Positions 11,576-23,534 of a stretch of 64,000 nucleotides of DNA are shown one piece after another. The translations under genes and the position numbers were made by a program. The DNA comes from Aricia agestis (Eukaryota > Arthropoda > Insecta > Lepidoptera > Lycaenidae): the NCBI RefSeq assembly GCF_905147365.1, contig NC_056409.1, positions 20,341,001 through 20,405,000 of the forward strand. The letters run 5' to 3'. A model generated the notes under the pieces. It searched no databases and was not told the origin of the DNA. It saw nothing but the letters and a program-made list of their open reading frames with translations. Every line of letters begins with the position of its first letter. Within the stretch, counting starts at the first letter, position 1.

Positions 11576-12267
11576 TTTGACATAATACCACCAGTTTACT
11601 TAGTATCATATTCTACCTATGAGAAAATTCGAATAGAGAATAGTGCAGTGAGTGTTTATTATTATTTTTATTATTTATTTAAAGATACACCAACAACATA
11701 TTGTGACAACATTAATAACTTAAAAACTAATACATTTTTGTTTAGAGAATAGAGATAACTAACAACCATTCGTATAATCAAAATCCTCTGTCTTCTCTAC
11801 AAGCAAACCTCGTATATCTCGCCGTGTATTCTTATTAGTAAGATGGCTAATATATTAGCAGAGATTATTCAGAGTGAATAGATAGTTAATTATAGTGGGT
11901 ATAGTCGGCCGTCGGGTTCACGAGGAGGGGCGGGTCCAATTACCTTTTAATTTATGATCGCACACCGCCCGTTCATCGGACCAGCCGCCCGCAAAAATAC
12001 GGACAGTATCACGTTGATCTGTCATTCATGCCATAGAGAAAATATGTGATGACTGCGCCATCTAGATTTAGCTTTTTTTCTCGTAATGCAATTTTATATG
12101 GGTCTCAACGGTCTATGTATGTCTTGTCTCTGTTCATACTAAATGCGAAATGATGGATTTATATAATATGCGTCCGCTCGAACGCGCGGTTTGGCCGCCG
12201 CACCGCGAGAACACAAGCTAATGTATGTAACGATTTATTTAAATAGCGGCGCGGTCGCGCTGTCGTA

Positions 12268-12597
12268 GCTTTGTCCACACTATGCGCTTTCGTCTTCAAT
12301 TTTCGTCATTCAACTTTCGTTTGGCGCTTTCTATAATTGAATGCGTTAACGAACGCAACGCCAACAAACATTGTCATTTTTATTCAGATGCAGTATCAGC
12401 TTGTGCGACAAGAACGTTTTACTGGGTGGAATATGTGCGGCTTATTTGGTCATAAGAAATTCCAGAAAAAATAGAACTAAGCGAAAGTTTTGGATACGGT
12501 CAGAGCGCATGCGTCACGGGCATGCCTCACGTTCACTGTTGACTGCGCTATGACGCATGCCCTTGATGAACGAAAAAAGGCACGATGTGGACAAAAC
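12268..12597. mobile_element. TA-flanked MITE (GCTTTGTCCACAC family), copy 2, longer
   Basis: 330 bp, flanked by TA (12266-12267, 12598-12599), collinear with copy 1 except for about 105 extra bp at 12378-12485. The extra segment is coding-like. Confidence 0.85.
12371..12553 (+). pseudogene. Fragment like the start of a Harbinger-type transposase
   Basis: A 60-codon frame containing KNVLLGGICAAYLVIRNSRK followed by KRKFWIRSE. Insect HARBI1-like transposases often start with a short hydrophobic stretch, a basic run and an RxFWVxP motif, which this resembles. It ends within the MITE, so only the N-terminal part of a parent transposase could remain. The match is by eye and short; if correct it links this MITE family to a Harbinger-type parent. 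Confidence 0.4.
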
Positions 12598-12744
12598 TAT
12601 TTACCTACAATTATTGCTTGTGATCTCGAGGTGTAGACGCTAAGCCGCGCGTTCGGGCGGCCGCATAATTATTAAATTAAATAATATTATAAATCGAGTC
12701 TGATTAATCTTTGAATAAATCATTTTAGATGTTGTTAGGCTTGC

Positions 12745-13117
12745 TAAAACTTGAGAACGGCTGAATCAATTTGGGTAATTTAAAATTTTAGTCTTGTAAT
12801 ATTCGTAAAAGTCCAGCCTGCCTAGCACACGCCAACGAGATATCTCACTCTCGATATAATTAAAAACTATTCGTCTCATAATGTCAAAGTCTCGACATTA
12901 TCTCGACAAAACTCTATAAAAATGTGTTATTTCGATGATAAATCTACGCGAGAAAAAATGTTTGTCATGCTAGGGTCAATACAGATGAAGAGACAAGCCA
13001 TCAAAATTCAAACATCGAGAAAACATGTAGAGTGAGATATCTCGTTGGCGTATGCTAGGCAGGTAGGGAAGGTTTATATTTGAAGGGAAGTGATAAAAAG
13101 TTTACCGGGTCATCTAG
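12745..13117 (+). mobile_element. Helitron-like repeat interrupted by a MITE
   Basis: Starts near GAGAACGGCTGAATC and ends AAGTTTACCGGGTCATCTAG before T. The uninterrupted relative at 41116-41241 reads straight through the point where the MITE 12817-13063 sits here. Confidence 0.7.
12817..13063. mobile_element. MITE with CCTGCCTAGCATACGCC ends, copy 1
   Basis: 247 bp, inverted ends CCTGCCTAGCACACGCCAAC and GTTGGCGTATGCTAGGCAGG, then GAGATATCTC. CAG on the left and TAG on the right are the only candidate duplication. Inserted in a Helitron-like repeat. Confidence 0.85.
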
Positions 13118-13521
13118 TAAATATAATTTATTTTTGATGATGTTGTTAGTAGTAAAATAACATAATATAATAATATAATTACAATGAGTAGTTAATTAAA
13201 ACACAATATAATCATTATCATTGTTTTAAATATCCGAAGGCTGTGATATTTGTGTTTGTTGTTTATATTTACGATTTTACATTCGAGTTATAATTGTACG
13301 GACACGTATTTTTCAACACCATTATCGAGAATTTGGGTTAGTTTGCTGCGCCAAACTCTTTCATGTCTTGACAATTTGACTAATCATTGTTTTTCTACAC
13401 CTCTACAATAAATATGATTATTATTAAGTTTAAGCCTTTCCTTTAGAAAGAGTGCTATATCGAAGATGAATGGGTTGTCAGGGTAAAAATGTGTTTTAAG
13501 ATATCTTACCTCACTTTCTTG

Positions 13522-13589
13522 CTTCTTCCTTCTTTCTTGATATTTATTGTTGTGTAAACAACAAGAGATATCAAGAAAGAAGGAAGAAG
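13522..13589. repeat. Inverted repeat, CTTCTTCCTTCTTTCTTGAT arms
   Basis: Arms 13522-13552 and 13559-13589 pair almost completely around TGTGTAAACA. Polypyrimidine on one strand. Confidence 0.8.
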
Positions 13590-14149
13590 TAAAAAGAGAA
13601 AATAATTAAACCCAAAGTTAACTCTTCGATCTTAAAGAACAATATTGTCTACTTAACGCACATCTAGAAACACTTTATAGCATCCCCTAGGGAATAAAAA
13701 CTGCCTTTCAATTTGAGATGTGTGAAATTTTCATTTCCTCTTAGAAAAGGGGTAAGATAGTTTTCGTAGCGGGAAAAACTGTCGTATGTGTAATATGTTT
13801 AGCTGAAATAATTTCTTGGAAATTCGCCAGTCGCCATACTGAGCAACAAAATGCAAGAGTGTTACCGGAACTGTGGTTAAAATGAAAATGTGGTTAGCTT
13901 GAACGCTCTTCTGCAGCAACACACATATTTATGTGAAATTCATACATTTTTTTAATTATCGCTAGATAAACTAAATTTTTAGTCTAGACAATTATTTTAT
14001 TAATATTGTTAACTTAATTTAAGTAAGTGTGGGAAAATTCTATCAATCCTAGACGAATATTTCACACGTCACCGAAATTAGGATTAACGACTTCTTGTAA
14101 AGTGAACTTCAGGACCCAAACGCGGTATTTAGACTGCATATAGAATACT

Positions 14150-15990
14150 AAGTATAGGTCGGAGGAGAGGGTGCCACTAGCACAATACAATAAATAATCC
14201 GACATGATGATTGTCAAACGTGGAACAAAACATTTGGTTTACTCTCTATGCTGATGCTGCGTCTATTATGAAAACATTGCACGACGCAACGTCGTGCCGT
14301 GTATCGTGGCACGTTACGATGTCGCGACGTAGTTTTTACAAAGCTAGTCGTAGATTCCCACGACGCGACGTCGCATCGTGAAACGACGCCGCCGCATCGT
14401 GGTACGTCGTATCGTGTTTGTGTACCGGCCCTTATGCCTTACGCTCACGTATGCACGCTTTATTAGTACGTTCCACGTAGATATCCTACGACTGAAGGCG
14501 ACTCTCGAGATTCCACACACGTTCCTCATATGCTATAGGCATCAGGCATCCATTAGGAAATGTTCAAAATTCCACCTATAGGGGGGTTAAAGTTTTAATG
14601 CCAGGTGACCGACTCTCGAGCCTCGTTTAAAATGATATACGCTTAAAAATCTCTGGTGTGTTAATAGAATGCACAGTGTGATAAAAACCTCGATTTTGTT
14701 TCACAACGTTTTTCTTTCAAAATACTATAGTTGATAGCTATATAAACATTAGAGTAAAACTCCGAGATCGATATTTTTAAAGAGTGTCAAAGTTGGCGTT
14801 TTTCCGGTTAAAAAATTTGCATAAAAATTATTTAAAAAAGAAACTAATCAAGTAACATTAATTTTGTTTATACCAATTAAACAAGCACTTAATACTTGAC
14901 TTTTTCTCCGAATTTGGTTAACCTACTGTGATCAAGTAGGCAGATATTTATTTATTTAGTAATTTTAGTTTTTTATTTTTTATTTCGCGATTAGATCGAA
15001 TTAGAAAAAGTTTTAAGCATGAAATGATAGTGTGAGTAATCCTTTATCAATGTTATCAAAAATCACACTCTAATAACCTCTGTGTCAGAAGTAATATCCA
15101 ATTCAAATTTTTTTTTATAAAAATTCGGATTTTTTATACCTAGGGTTGTCACTAAAGTTGATATTTTATTTTCCCCGACTACATCAGAAGGTGATTATTG
15201 ATTAGATACTGTTTGAGCATATAAAATCATTAATTTACGTCATATTTTTTCACTTTTTAGTTTTTTTTATTATTAGACCTACCTAAACGTGATCCTGATA
15301 TTTTTTGTATAGGATATCGATTGCGAATTTGCGTATCAACCGGATAAATCAAACAAGACACCTTTAGTGACAACCTTAGGTACAAAAATCCGAATTTTTA
15401 TTAAAAAAAAATTTAAATACGATATAACTTCTGACACAGAGGTTATTAGAGTGTGATTTTTGATAACATTGATAAAGGATTACTCACACTATCGTTTCAT
15501 GCTTAAAACTTTTTCTAATTCGATCTAATCGCCAAATTTAAAATAAAAAACTAAAATTACTAAATAAATCAATATCTCCCTAATTGATCACAGTAGGTTA
15601 ACCAAATTCGGAGAAAAAGTAAAGTATTAAGTGCTTGTTCAATTGGTATATACAAAATTAATGTTACTTGATCAGTTTTTTTTTTAATTAATTTTTATGC
15701 AAATTTTTGACCCGGAAAAACGCCAACTTTGACACTCTTTAAAAAAATAACTACAAAGAATATCGATCTCGGAGTTTTACTCTAATGTTTATATAGCTAT
15801 CAACTATAGTATTTTGAAAGAAAAACGCGGTGAAACAAAATCGAAGTTTTTATCACACTGTGGAATGTAATTACTGTTTTACCAGTCAGCACCAGCATAG
15901 ACAGTAAACAAAAAGTTTTGTTCGACGTTTGACAACGTCTCTGATAATATTTTGATATGACTTGTGTATATAAACTAGTAGTGCGTAATA
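14150..15990. repeat. Composite MITE split by a fold-back element
   Basis: 14150-14265 and 15863-15990 are inverted counterparts of one repeat, also seen at 20150-20265 and in part at 50655-50720. Shared pieces include GACAGTAAACAAAAAGTTTT and TTTTGTTCGACGTTTGACAA. The left half also holds CGTCG-rich sequence ending TGTGTACCGGCCCTTA (14395-14435), which matches, inverted, 50733-50785. The fold-back element 14672-15862 lies inside. Confidence 0.55.
14672..15862. mobile_element. Transib-like fold-back element
   Basis: 1191 bp, with two arms of about 490 bp (14672-15163 and 15371-15862) around a 200-bp spacer. Both ends read CACAGTG inward, and GAATG is directly repeated outside (14667-14671, 15863-15867). 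Transib transposons are known for CACWRTG ends and 5-bp target duplications; CACAGTG is also the V(D)J signal heptamer. The arms diverge slightly and contain no transposase-like frame, so it is non-autonomous. Boundaries are secure; the Transib assignment rests on the heptamer and duplication length. Confidence 0.75.
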
Positions 15991-16216
15991 TCTCCTTTAA
16001 ATAGTAAATGCGGCGAAGCCACGGGATAAAATAAAAATGCGCATCATAATTTATTATATTATTACTATTGTGCATTATTTAATTCCTAGTATTTTTTTTA
16101 GATTTAAGAAATAAATACGCTCATTAAGCCTCATTATTCATGACTAATTTCGAACTTATGTTTTATGCATGTGAAACAGTTGCGATACCCTAAAATGCTG
16201 AATATCCACAAACATA

Positions 16217-16527
16217 GATCATGATAGATACCGCATGTGTATGTACTTCGCGTGCCATATCGCGCTCCCAAACGAGGACTGACGAGCAATGCTCGTCTTT
16301 CGAAAGTCTGTTCTTTAGTCTGCTATCGGAATCGGACGTCAATCGGAATTTTGAAAATGCCTAAAAGTGCCGTATTGAGCTGTAGAAATTCAACTAGAAA
16401 CGTTGGCCTCGAATCTAGGCCCTAGATAATGGGCACTTTTCTTATCATCGGTACGACCCAGTAGCTATGAAAAAGTGGCACGCTCGTTTTCATACAAATG
16501 GAGCGACATGCGGTATCTATCTTGATC
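16217..16527. mobile_element. MITE with AGATAGATACCGCATG ends and THAP start, copy 1
   Basis: 311 bp, ends GATCATGATAGATACCGCAT and ATGCGGTATCTATCTTGATC. Holds a short frame with a THAP-like N terminus at 16357. Related, inverted copy at 55764-56054. Confidence 0.78.
16357..16425 (+). pseudogene. THAP-like N-terminal coding remnant
   Basis: MPKSAVLSCRNSTRN resembles the start of a THAP domain (M-P-K, then Cys near position 9; the usual first Cys is Ser here). It stops 22 codons in. It lies between MITE ends, so it is probably what remains of a THAP-containing (P-like) transposase. Confidence 0.45.
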
Positions 16528-16698
16528 AATGTCTGTGTGAATATCAGCAGCCCCAATTATAATTTCCGAGCGAATATTCTGGAAGAGTGACGTCATTATG
16601 CAGATCAATCCTCTTATAAGTACTTACAATATAATGAAGGTACATTTTTAAATCATCAAACATTTCGTCCGTAGGGATACTTTTTGTTTTCTACCTTA

Positions 16699-16976
16699 CT
16701 AGCGCGATCTGCCCCGGCTTTGCATGATTGCAAAATTTCTTAATTGAACCGTCTTTTTAATTTATTATTATTATGGATGTTTTCCGGTTTTCGGTACAAT
16801 CATTTCTATTTATTAAAGAAAACCGGATCAAAATCTGTTGCGCAGTTTTAAATAACAGCATTACTTTATTCGGACAGAGAGTCGAATGCGACTTCGTTTT
16901 AAACGTTGTGATAAAAGAATTTTCGAAAACTATGCAGCCGAACATAAGAACCTCCTTATTTGAAGTCGGTTAGAAA
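16699..16976 (-). mobile_element. Helitron-like fragment
   Basis: The 3' end on the minus strand is GGCAGATCGCGCTAG, related to the end of 6443-6794; ATCAAAATCTGTTGCGCAGT at about 16826 is a common internal piece. The 5' end is not clear. Confidence 0.5.
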
Positions 16977-17148
16977 TAATATTTTATATATTTACTCTAC
17001 TGTACAGTCTTCAGAAAAAACATCGACTTTTTAGTTAACATTTCTGCAATATTCAACTTCAGAGTGCATTGAAAGGTTAGCTTGTATAAAATTCATGTGA
17101 ACTCTGATGGAAAACTATAATGGCAATAAGTTTGTTAGTTCTGAATAA

Positions 17149-17308
17149 GGCTGTCTTTCCACCAGAGATGTGTTGCGAGGAATGTGTTTTTAAGATCCAA
17201 TAGCATCGCCGCGCTGAGCGATGTCATGGCAAGCTCACGTCAATGAAGCGATTCTATTGGTTCTCAAAAATACAGTCCTTGCAACACATCTCTGGTGGAA
17301 ACGCAGCC
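17149..17308. mobile_element. MITE with GGCTGCGTTTCCACC ends, copy 2
   Basis: 160 bp, nearly identical to 1700-1857. TAA lies on the left and TTA on the right. It abuts the MITE at 17312 through that TTA. Confidence 0.8.
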
Positions 17309-17311
17309 TTA

Positions 17312-17470
17312 GAACGCGTTCAGACGTCCGCGTGTTCTGCGCGTGTTCTACTATTAGCGAATGGGAAAACATGCGCGCGGCACTCGCTGAACCCGCGCTA
17401 ACCTGCGCGCAGGCCGCGCGCGTGTTTTCCCATATGCTATAGTAGAACACGCGCACGTCTGAGCGCGCTC
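17312..17470. mobile_element. TWA MITE, GC-rich
   Basis: 159 bp, ends GAACGCGTTCAGACGTCCGC and GCGCACGTCTGAGCGCGCTC, flanked by TTA (17309-17311, 17471-17473). Much higher GC than its surroundings. Harbinger-type duplication. Confidence 0.87.
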
Positions 17471-17585
17471 TTATGCTTGGAAAACTTCTCACTATAGTTA
17501 AGTACTACTGCATGTCCATGACTTCTACATACTATATGAGTAATATGCCGTGATATGCATTCAGACATTTTTTTTTACATAATAC

Positions 17586-17625
17586 TAGCTGTCCCGGCAA
17601 ACGTTGTTTTGCCATAAAATGATTT
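17586..17625 (-). mobile_element. Helitron 3'-end fragment
   Basis: ACTAGCTGTCCCGGCAAACG then TTGTTTTGCC, the same end family as 34879-35083. The rest is not recognisable. Confidence 0.55.
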
Positions 17626-18072
17626 TCCCTGTTTTCCTGCTTTTCTCTTGTTTTCTGATTCTTTTAAAACGTCATGAATTATGAATTTGGCCATATCTTA
17701 CAGTATTTTTTAAAGTTACACTTTCAGCGCTGCTACTTTCAAAGAAAACTCTTTACAAGAGAGAAATACCCTATTGTCAATCTGTTTTTATATATCCTTC
17801 TGTATTCGTGCTTTTTGCTTTGAGCGTCCATCTTGTCCCATTCCACAACTGACTTGTGCCTTAACCTCGAGTAACCTCAACCGGTTGTCTGATCCTAAGT
17901 GGATTGAAGGAACAATGGGAAGCCATCGTAGGAAGCTGCACGGGTACAGAATAAATAATGTGGTATTCAGAGATGGAACTCCTGCATAAGCAGATTATCC
18001 ATAGTTACTAATAAATTCAAAAGTTCTGTCTGTTAAATCTGTATGCTTAAACTGATTTGTAATTCATATTAA

Positions 18073-18566
18073 GACGGCGACTATCCCAAAAAATCAAACA
18101 TCGTCCTTCTCTCTTCACCCTCATATGCCATCTGAAAAAGGACAACGCGGAATCATCGCCAAGTTTGTTTTTTCTTAATAACTCGATAAAATATACAACA
18201 TTTTAAAATTCCGCTAGGTACTGACCTAGTGGATTTTTAAAATGTTGTATATTTTATCGAGTTTAAAATTCTATAAAATTCTATCATTGAGACACTGGTC
18301 TCAATGATAGAATTTTATACAATGTGTTAAAATATTAACTTAGTTTAATGCACGGTTATGGCAATATAATATGAAAATTTCGTGAAAATTACATGCATCT
18401 TTGTAATTTTTTCTTTCGAGAAAATTTTATGATATCGTGTTTTCGCTCAGATCAAATTCTTGGAAATATAATGTAGTATCTATGTTTAGAAAATGAAACA
18501 ATTTGGGGCTTATTTTCAAGTATAAAGATGAATTATAAAATCGACAATGTTGGGTTAGTCGCCCCC
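18073..18566. mobile_element. TTAA-flanked MITE, copy 1, with two hairpin duplications
   Basis: 494 bp, ends GACGGCGACTATCCC and GGGTTAGTCGCCCCC, flanked by TTAA (18069-18072, 18567-18570), the piggyBac target. Compared with copy 2 it carries two extra inverted duplications, around 18186-18262 and 18278-18318, each with an ACTG turn. Confidence 0.85.
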
Positions 18567-18604
18567 TTAATTTAAATAATTCTAGTGTGACTGATGCGTC
18601 CTCT

Positions 18605-18747
18605 GTACCGTCGAAGAAATTGATTCCTAGGCAGTTGACGGACCTTACTTGGTCGAGTTACGTCAATTCAAGTCGCGATATGTCGGCTGGGTTTGACACA
18701 AAACGACCAAATTACGTAGGTCCGGAATCTGTCTATGAATCAACGGG
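18605..18747. repeat. Repeat with GATTCCTAGGCAG inverted ends, copy 1
   Basis: Contains AATTGATTCCTAGGCAGTTG. Related copies lie at about 33330-33466 and 41310-41442; the last has both ends and looks like a MITE. Overlaps a chance 113-codon ORF. Confidence 0.55.
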
Positions 18748-18749
18748 CT

Positions 18750-18979
18750 ATTACCCGCGGCTTCGCTCGCGTTTAGAAGTATTATTATATACAAACTTTC
18801 ATCCCCTATTTGAACCCCTTGGGGTTGGAATTTATCAAAATCCTTTCTTAGCGGATGCCTACGTTATAACATCTACCTGCATGCCAAATTTCAGCCCGAT
18901 CCGTCCAGTGGTTTGGGCTGTGCGTTGATAGATCACTATGTCAATCAGTCAGTCACCTTTGAGTTTTATATATATAGAC
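18750..18979 (-). mobile_element. Helitron-like repeat (AAACTCAAAGGTG family), copy 3
   Basis: Antisense of the 851-1077 and 3557-3764 family; on the minus strand it starts TCTATATATATAAAACTCAA and runs to GCGAGCGAAGCCGCGGG. Confidence 0.65.
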
Positions 18980-19689
18980 TTCTTTGACATAATATACGGT
19001 CATTTATACATAATATACAGTCATACAGCGCTTAGCCAATTTTGTTGTAATTAATCCTTCGATCGCAGTTTCTTGGAAATCTATTGTTATTCTATTGTTG
19101 TCGCGGTCACCGGTGTCCTTATGGGGCTTGATAGCTTAAATCGGTTAAGTTTTGTGGGCTGTGGCTCCCGTTGTATACCTGAGGTGTTTTCATGCGGCTT
19201 CAGCTCCATGTTAGCAAATAGAAGCTATAACAAGCGAGAAGAGCATAATATTATGATCGCTCAAGACCGACGTCGACAATCATGGCCATACATCAGCTCA
19301 ACGTCGAGCCTTCAGGCCATAAAACGATACAATTTGAGATATAATTATCTCTACAAATGGTCAACAGTTTGAAGTGAACGGCGACCGAACCTAAACGCCG
19401 AACCGTCATAAACGGAGGGTAAATGGACGGTTTAATTAATTTCAAGTTTTATTAACCCAGTGTAAGTGGTCGTTAAGATTTAACGGGCGTTTAAAGACTA
19501 TTTTGTATTAATGTCTCACTTGCCCGGTAGTGATATATTATGGCATTAATTTACTACCACCTGGCACTTCTGGAATCATGAGCGTATAGTATAAGGGGGT
19601 GCCCTGGGGGTCCGGACCCCCCTCTCATTACTATCCATCTTACCGTTGCAATTGTATTCTTTGCTAGAGCTCAGCAACACTATCCAATA

Positions 19690-19892
19690 TCCATACTAAT
19701 ATTATAAATGCGAAAGTGTGTCTGTCTGTCTGTTACCTTTTCACGCCCAAACCGCTGAACCGATTCTGCTATTTGGTATGGAGATACTTTGAGTCCCGCG
19801 AAAGTACATACGATACTATTTATACAGAAAAATGTAGAATATCCGAGCAATAAACGATTTTTTTGCAAAGCGGAGTTGCGGGCGGCAACTAG
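19690..19892 (+). mobile_element. Mini-Helitron (TCCATACTAATATTATAAATG family), complete
   Basis: 203 bp, A^TCCATACTAATATTATAAAT ... CAACTAG^T, with the hairpin GTTGCGGGCGGCAAC at the 3' end. Other copies: 28394-28570 (5'-truncated), 41601-41829 (minus), 59985-60165, and fragments near 3768, 39384, 42889, 50160 and 56068. Confidence 0.8.
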
Positions 19893-21093
19893 TAATTATT
19901 TATTACGGCTTATTTACAGACTGTCAGTCATCACTGTCCTTTCTAAGCCAAATGATAGAGACAGCATGAGACATAGGGGTCGCTTAATTTGAGTAGAATT
20001 TCATTATACGGCCTTTAATTTTGGTAACAAGCCGACTTTCTCCAAAAGCCTTCATTTTGAATTCTCTATAGTCGGATAATTAAAAGGTCAGTTTGTTAAG
20101 CTCCTTTACTTATAATTTGACGCAGTAAAAGAGATTCATAGGGAATATTACGCAAAGGTCAGAGCAGAGGGCGCTGATGCACACGTCATATCAGAATATT
20201 GGCAGAAACGTCGTCAAATATCGAACAAAACTTTTTGTTTAGGTACTGTCTGTGCTGGTGCAGCCTCCAACAACAGGCGTAGCATGGTCACCATAGAAAC
20301 GGTTTCTTTCTACGGAAGAATAGACAAAGTGACAGACAATAAAAATCTGCCATTTTGTCGATGAAATCTGTCAGTATGTCGATTCTTTTCCATTTCTACT
20401 GTTGTTATGCTAGCCCTGCAGAAGGAAAACATTGAATAATATATCCTATTGTAATTCGGGATACAAACCACAAATAAGCTACAACTTCATGTTTTACCCG
20501 ACTACGACGAAATACAAAAGGAAAGGTAATTTTAGCAGTCTATGTAGATTATTATTTGGTTCTTTTATCAATCTGCTTTTAAATCTGTGCATGTACAACG
20601 CAAATTTAATAATGCAAATCTCTGAACCCAATAATCTTTTTGAAAAGGTCGTACCACTCGTACCTGTAGAAACAAATTTCGCTTTAGATTTTATTTGCTT
20701 ACGATCTTGATTACGATTTTTCTTTGGAATTTAATATTTTATTTTTATTTCAATGCGTTATGATTATGGGGGTTCTCTACATTGGCCTATAAATCCTATA
20801 ATTGACCAATACAAGTGTATGCGAACGTGTAGAGCTGCATATCGATCTGTAGACTTCCCCATCGTGTTTATCCATCATTGGCCTATCATTAGGTAACGCT
20901 GATAATCATAGACAAAGAACGAAGGATCAGACAGGCATGAAAAAACAAACACTCTACAAAAATACTCATTTAAAAGTGCATACATATTTATTAGAAACAA
21001 AAGAGCAACGCGGCATAATTTTTATTCATTACGAGACGAATGTTACTGTAATTACGTATTGTTCAGAAACACTGTTCAGCTTGTTGTTGTAAT

Positions 21094-21632
21094 GCCCGGT
21101 TTACACTATTCCAATCCAGCGCTGGATTGCTACTGGAATAATGTAAACGGGCACTGGAATGCAATTCAGTCTCTTCTACTGCATACCAGTCGGCCTAAGA
21201 TATTATGTGCAAACGAGAAAATTTTGTCTACATTTTTCCTCGATGTTAACTGGTTTATCACTTCATCTCTATTGACCCTAACATGACATACTTTTTTCTC
21301 GTGTCTGTCGGCAAAATTAGAGATAATTGTTTTTTTTTCTTAATCTGTGCTATTTATGTCTACGAACCTTAGGAACCATGACAACACATTTTTATCGAGT
21401 TTTGACAAATTTGTCGATATATACATATTATCTTTGATATCTGAAGCTAGTCTACGAACGAGAAATTTATCTCTCGACGTACGCATGTTATGGAAAAACA
21501 GATATTTTATCGACAATATCACTACGCTCGAGAGTGATATATCCACGAGATATCTCGTAAGTCTTGTAAGACTCCAGTAGCAATCCAGCGCTGGACTGGA
21601 TAACTGGTTTGCAATAATGTGAACCCGCTATA
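21094..21632. repeat. Composite of two MITEs
   Basis: The left end 21094-21152 is a palindrome (GCCCGGTTTACACTATTCCA arm), and its counterpart recurs inverted at 21580-21632 (CCAGTAGCAATCCAGCGCTG). A degenerate relative of the CCTGCCTAGC MITE fills 21180-21560. A related piece is at 10111-10160. Confidence 0.55.
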
Positions 21633-22801
21633 ACTGTCGCCGTGCACACGGCCGACAAAATTCGTCCCTGTCTCCCACAATGTTTTTTACGATCCTAACT
21701 TCAGTACACTCAAAATATGGTATTTTTATGCAATTATCGCCGACGACAAGCGATCACTATTAATTAGACTCTATTTGTCATGACTCATGAGCTATCATTC
21801 AAAAGTTGGGCTTCAGAGACAATTTTGTCCCACGTTTAAATATGCTTGTGTTCACTTCGATATTCATAAATTATAAAAACTATTCGTCATATTATGTAAT
21901 ATGAAACGCTATATTTTATAATGGTTTATTTTTAAATTTTCTCATAAATAACCTGTCAGTAGTGGCCCGGGATATAATTTTAGGATACGACACAGACGAC
22001 GAGCACGTACAGCGCTAGTCTACATAATAATTTAACAATATCAACGTCAGAATTCTCTTTAGAAAGTTATACATTGATTTGTATTTCAATATTACATTCC
22101 TATTTTTATTAGCGCATTTTTCCTGTAACGCTGGGGTCATACTAACAGCTGGTGGTATGGTAGTTTATGCTGTAATATTTTTTGCATTTTACTTTTTTTG
22201 TAGTGTTCAAACTTTAATCATTAATGAATGAGTTGTCAATAGTTTGTAATAACTCAAATCTATACAGTGCATGTAACTCAGTTGTACGTATATAACTATT
22301 CTGTCAATTATTTTAATGGTTATTATAGCTTCTTTAAGCTTAAAATACCTGGAAGCCTATCCCCAGAGACAAACACATTATCTCCACGACAAAACCTCCA
22401 TTCTTATTCAAAGGAGGTGAAGATAGGACAATTTTCATCTCGTATGCAGCGGAGATAATATTATGTTAGAACAATTTTATCGCAAGAATTCTCGCAAGAT
22501 TGTTACTTGTGTCATTATGAATAAGTATTTTTGCACTCAGTTCCCGAGTTTATAACAGGGGTAGAAGTTTCCAGAAGTTTCCACAATAAGTTCAAAAGTA
22601 TTATAAACCTCGCCACATATTTCATATTAGTACTCCCGCGGAATTTCTTATTGAAAAGTTAAAAACGCCAAACTCCACTCGCAAAGAAATAACACTGAAA
22701 AATTATTACAGTTTTAGAAAGCGCAACAAAATATATATATACGTAAGTCACAGAAAGACTACACCAGTAGCGAAATATCTTCTTCGTTGGGAGACCCTTA
22801 A

Positions 22802-23534
22802 GAGTCCGTATTCGAAATTTTGCCGAAACTTTGAAGAAAACGACATAAATAATCTATATATAGATAAAATTCTATCCAATTCGAGAGAAAAGAAAAAAAA
22901 AAACAAATTGTGCCAAAAAACACGATTCAAGACAACCTAAATCTCACATTATATTACTCGCCGCAAGGCTAATGTGAGATTTAGGTTGTTTTGAATCGTG
23001 TTTTTTGGCACAATTTGCTTTTCTTTTTTTTTCTTTTTTCTCGAATTGGATAGAAATTTATCTATAAATTATTTCTGTCGTTTTCTTCATCTTGGAGCTG
23101 TAATTCATAAATGAATTACAGCTCCAAGTTGCCGAAATTAACATCAATTCTTTGCCCATTTTCTCTAAAATTTTGGCGAGTTACATATTTTTTTACTAAA
23201 CTATTTCATATAAAAGTGGTAAAAAGTAATTCCAACATTGTATAGAGGACTTTCTCAACAGTACATTGTATTTTTTTCATATCGTTAAGACGTCAATACA
23301 ATCCATAAACAGGTGATATTCTAAACCTTTTACAGCAAAAATCACAAAACTGTCGCGGGTTTGAGTTGGATTATTTAAAAATACTTAATAAAAAACAAAA
23401 ATCTAGCTCCGACATTAGATTATAATTGAAATGATCTTACATGTTGTGCATTAAAACTTATATAAATACTGTATTTTAACTGTTAAATCACGTCTGTTAA
23501 TCAGCGAAATCGGCAAAATTTCGTATACGGACTC
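22802..23534. mobile_element. TTAA-flanked fold-back MITE
   Basis: 733 bp, ends GAGTCCGTATTCGAAATTTT and AAAATTTCGTATACGGACTC, flanked by TTAA (22798-22801, 23535-23538). Inside are a long imperfect palindrome (about 22850-23080, apex near CTCGCCGCAAGG) and a second hairpin at 23091-23127. No coding sequence. Confidence 0.85.

Noticed and set aside
18587..18928. 113-codon ORF
   Set aside because: It spans two different repeats (the GATTCCTAGGCAG repeat and an antisense Helitron), so the frame is a shadow.
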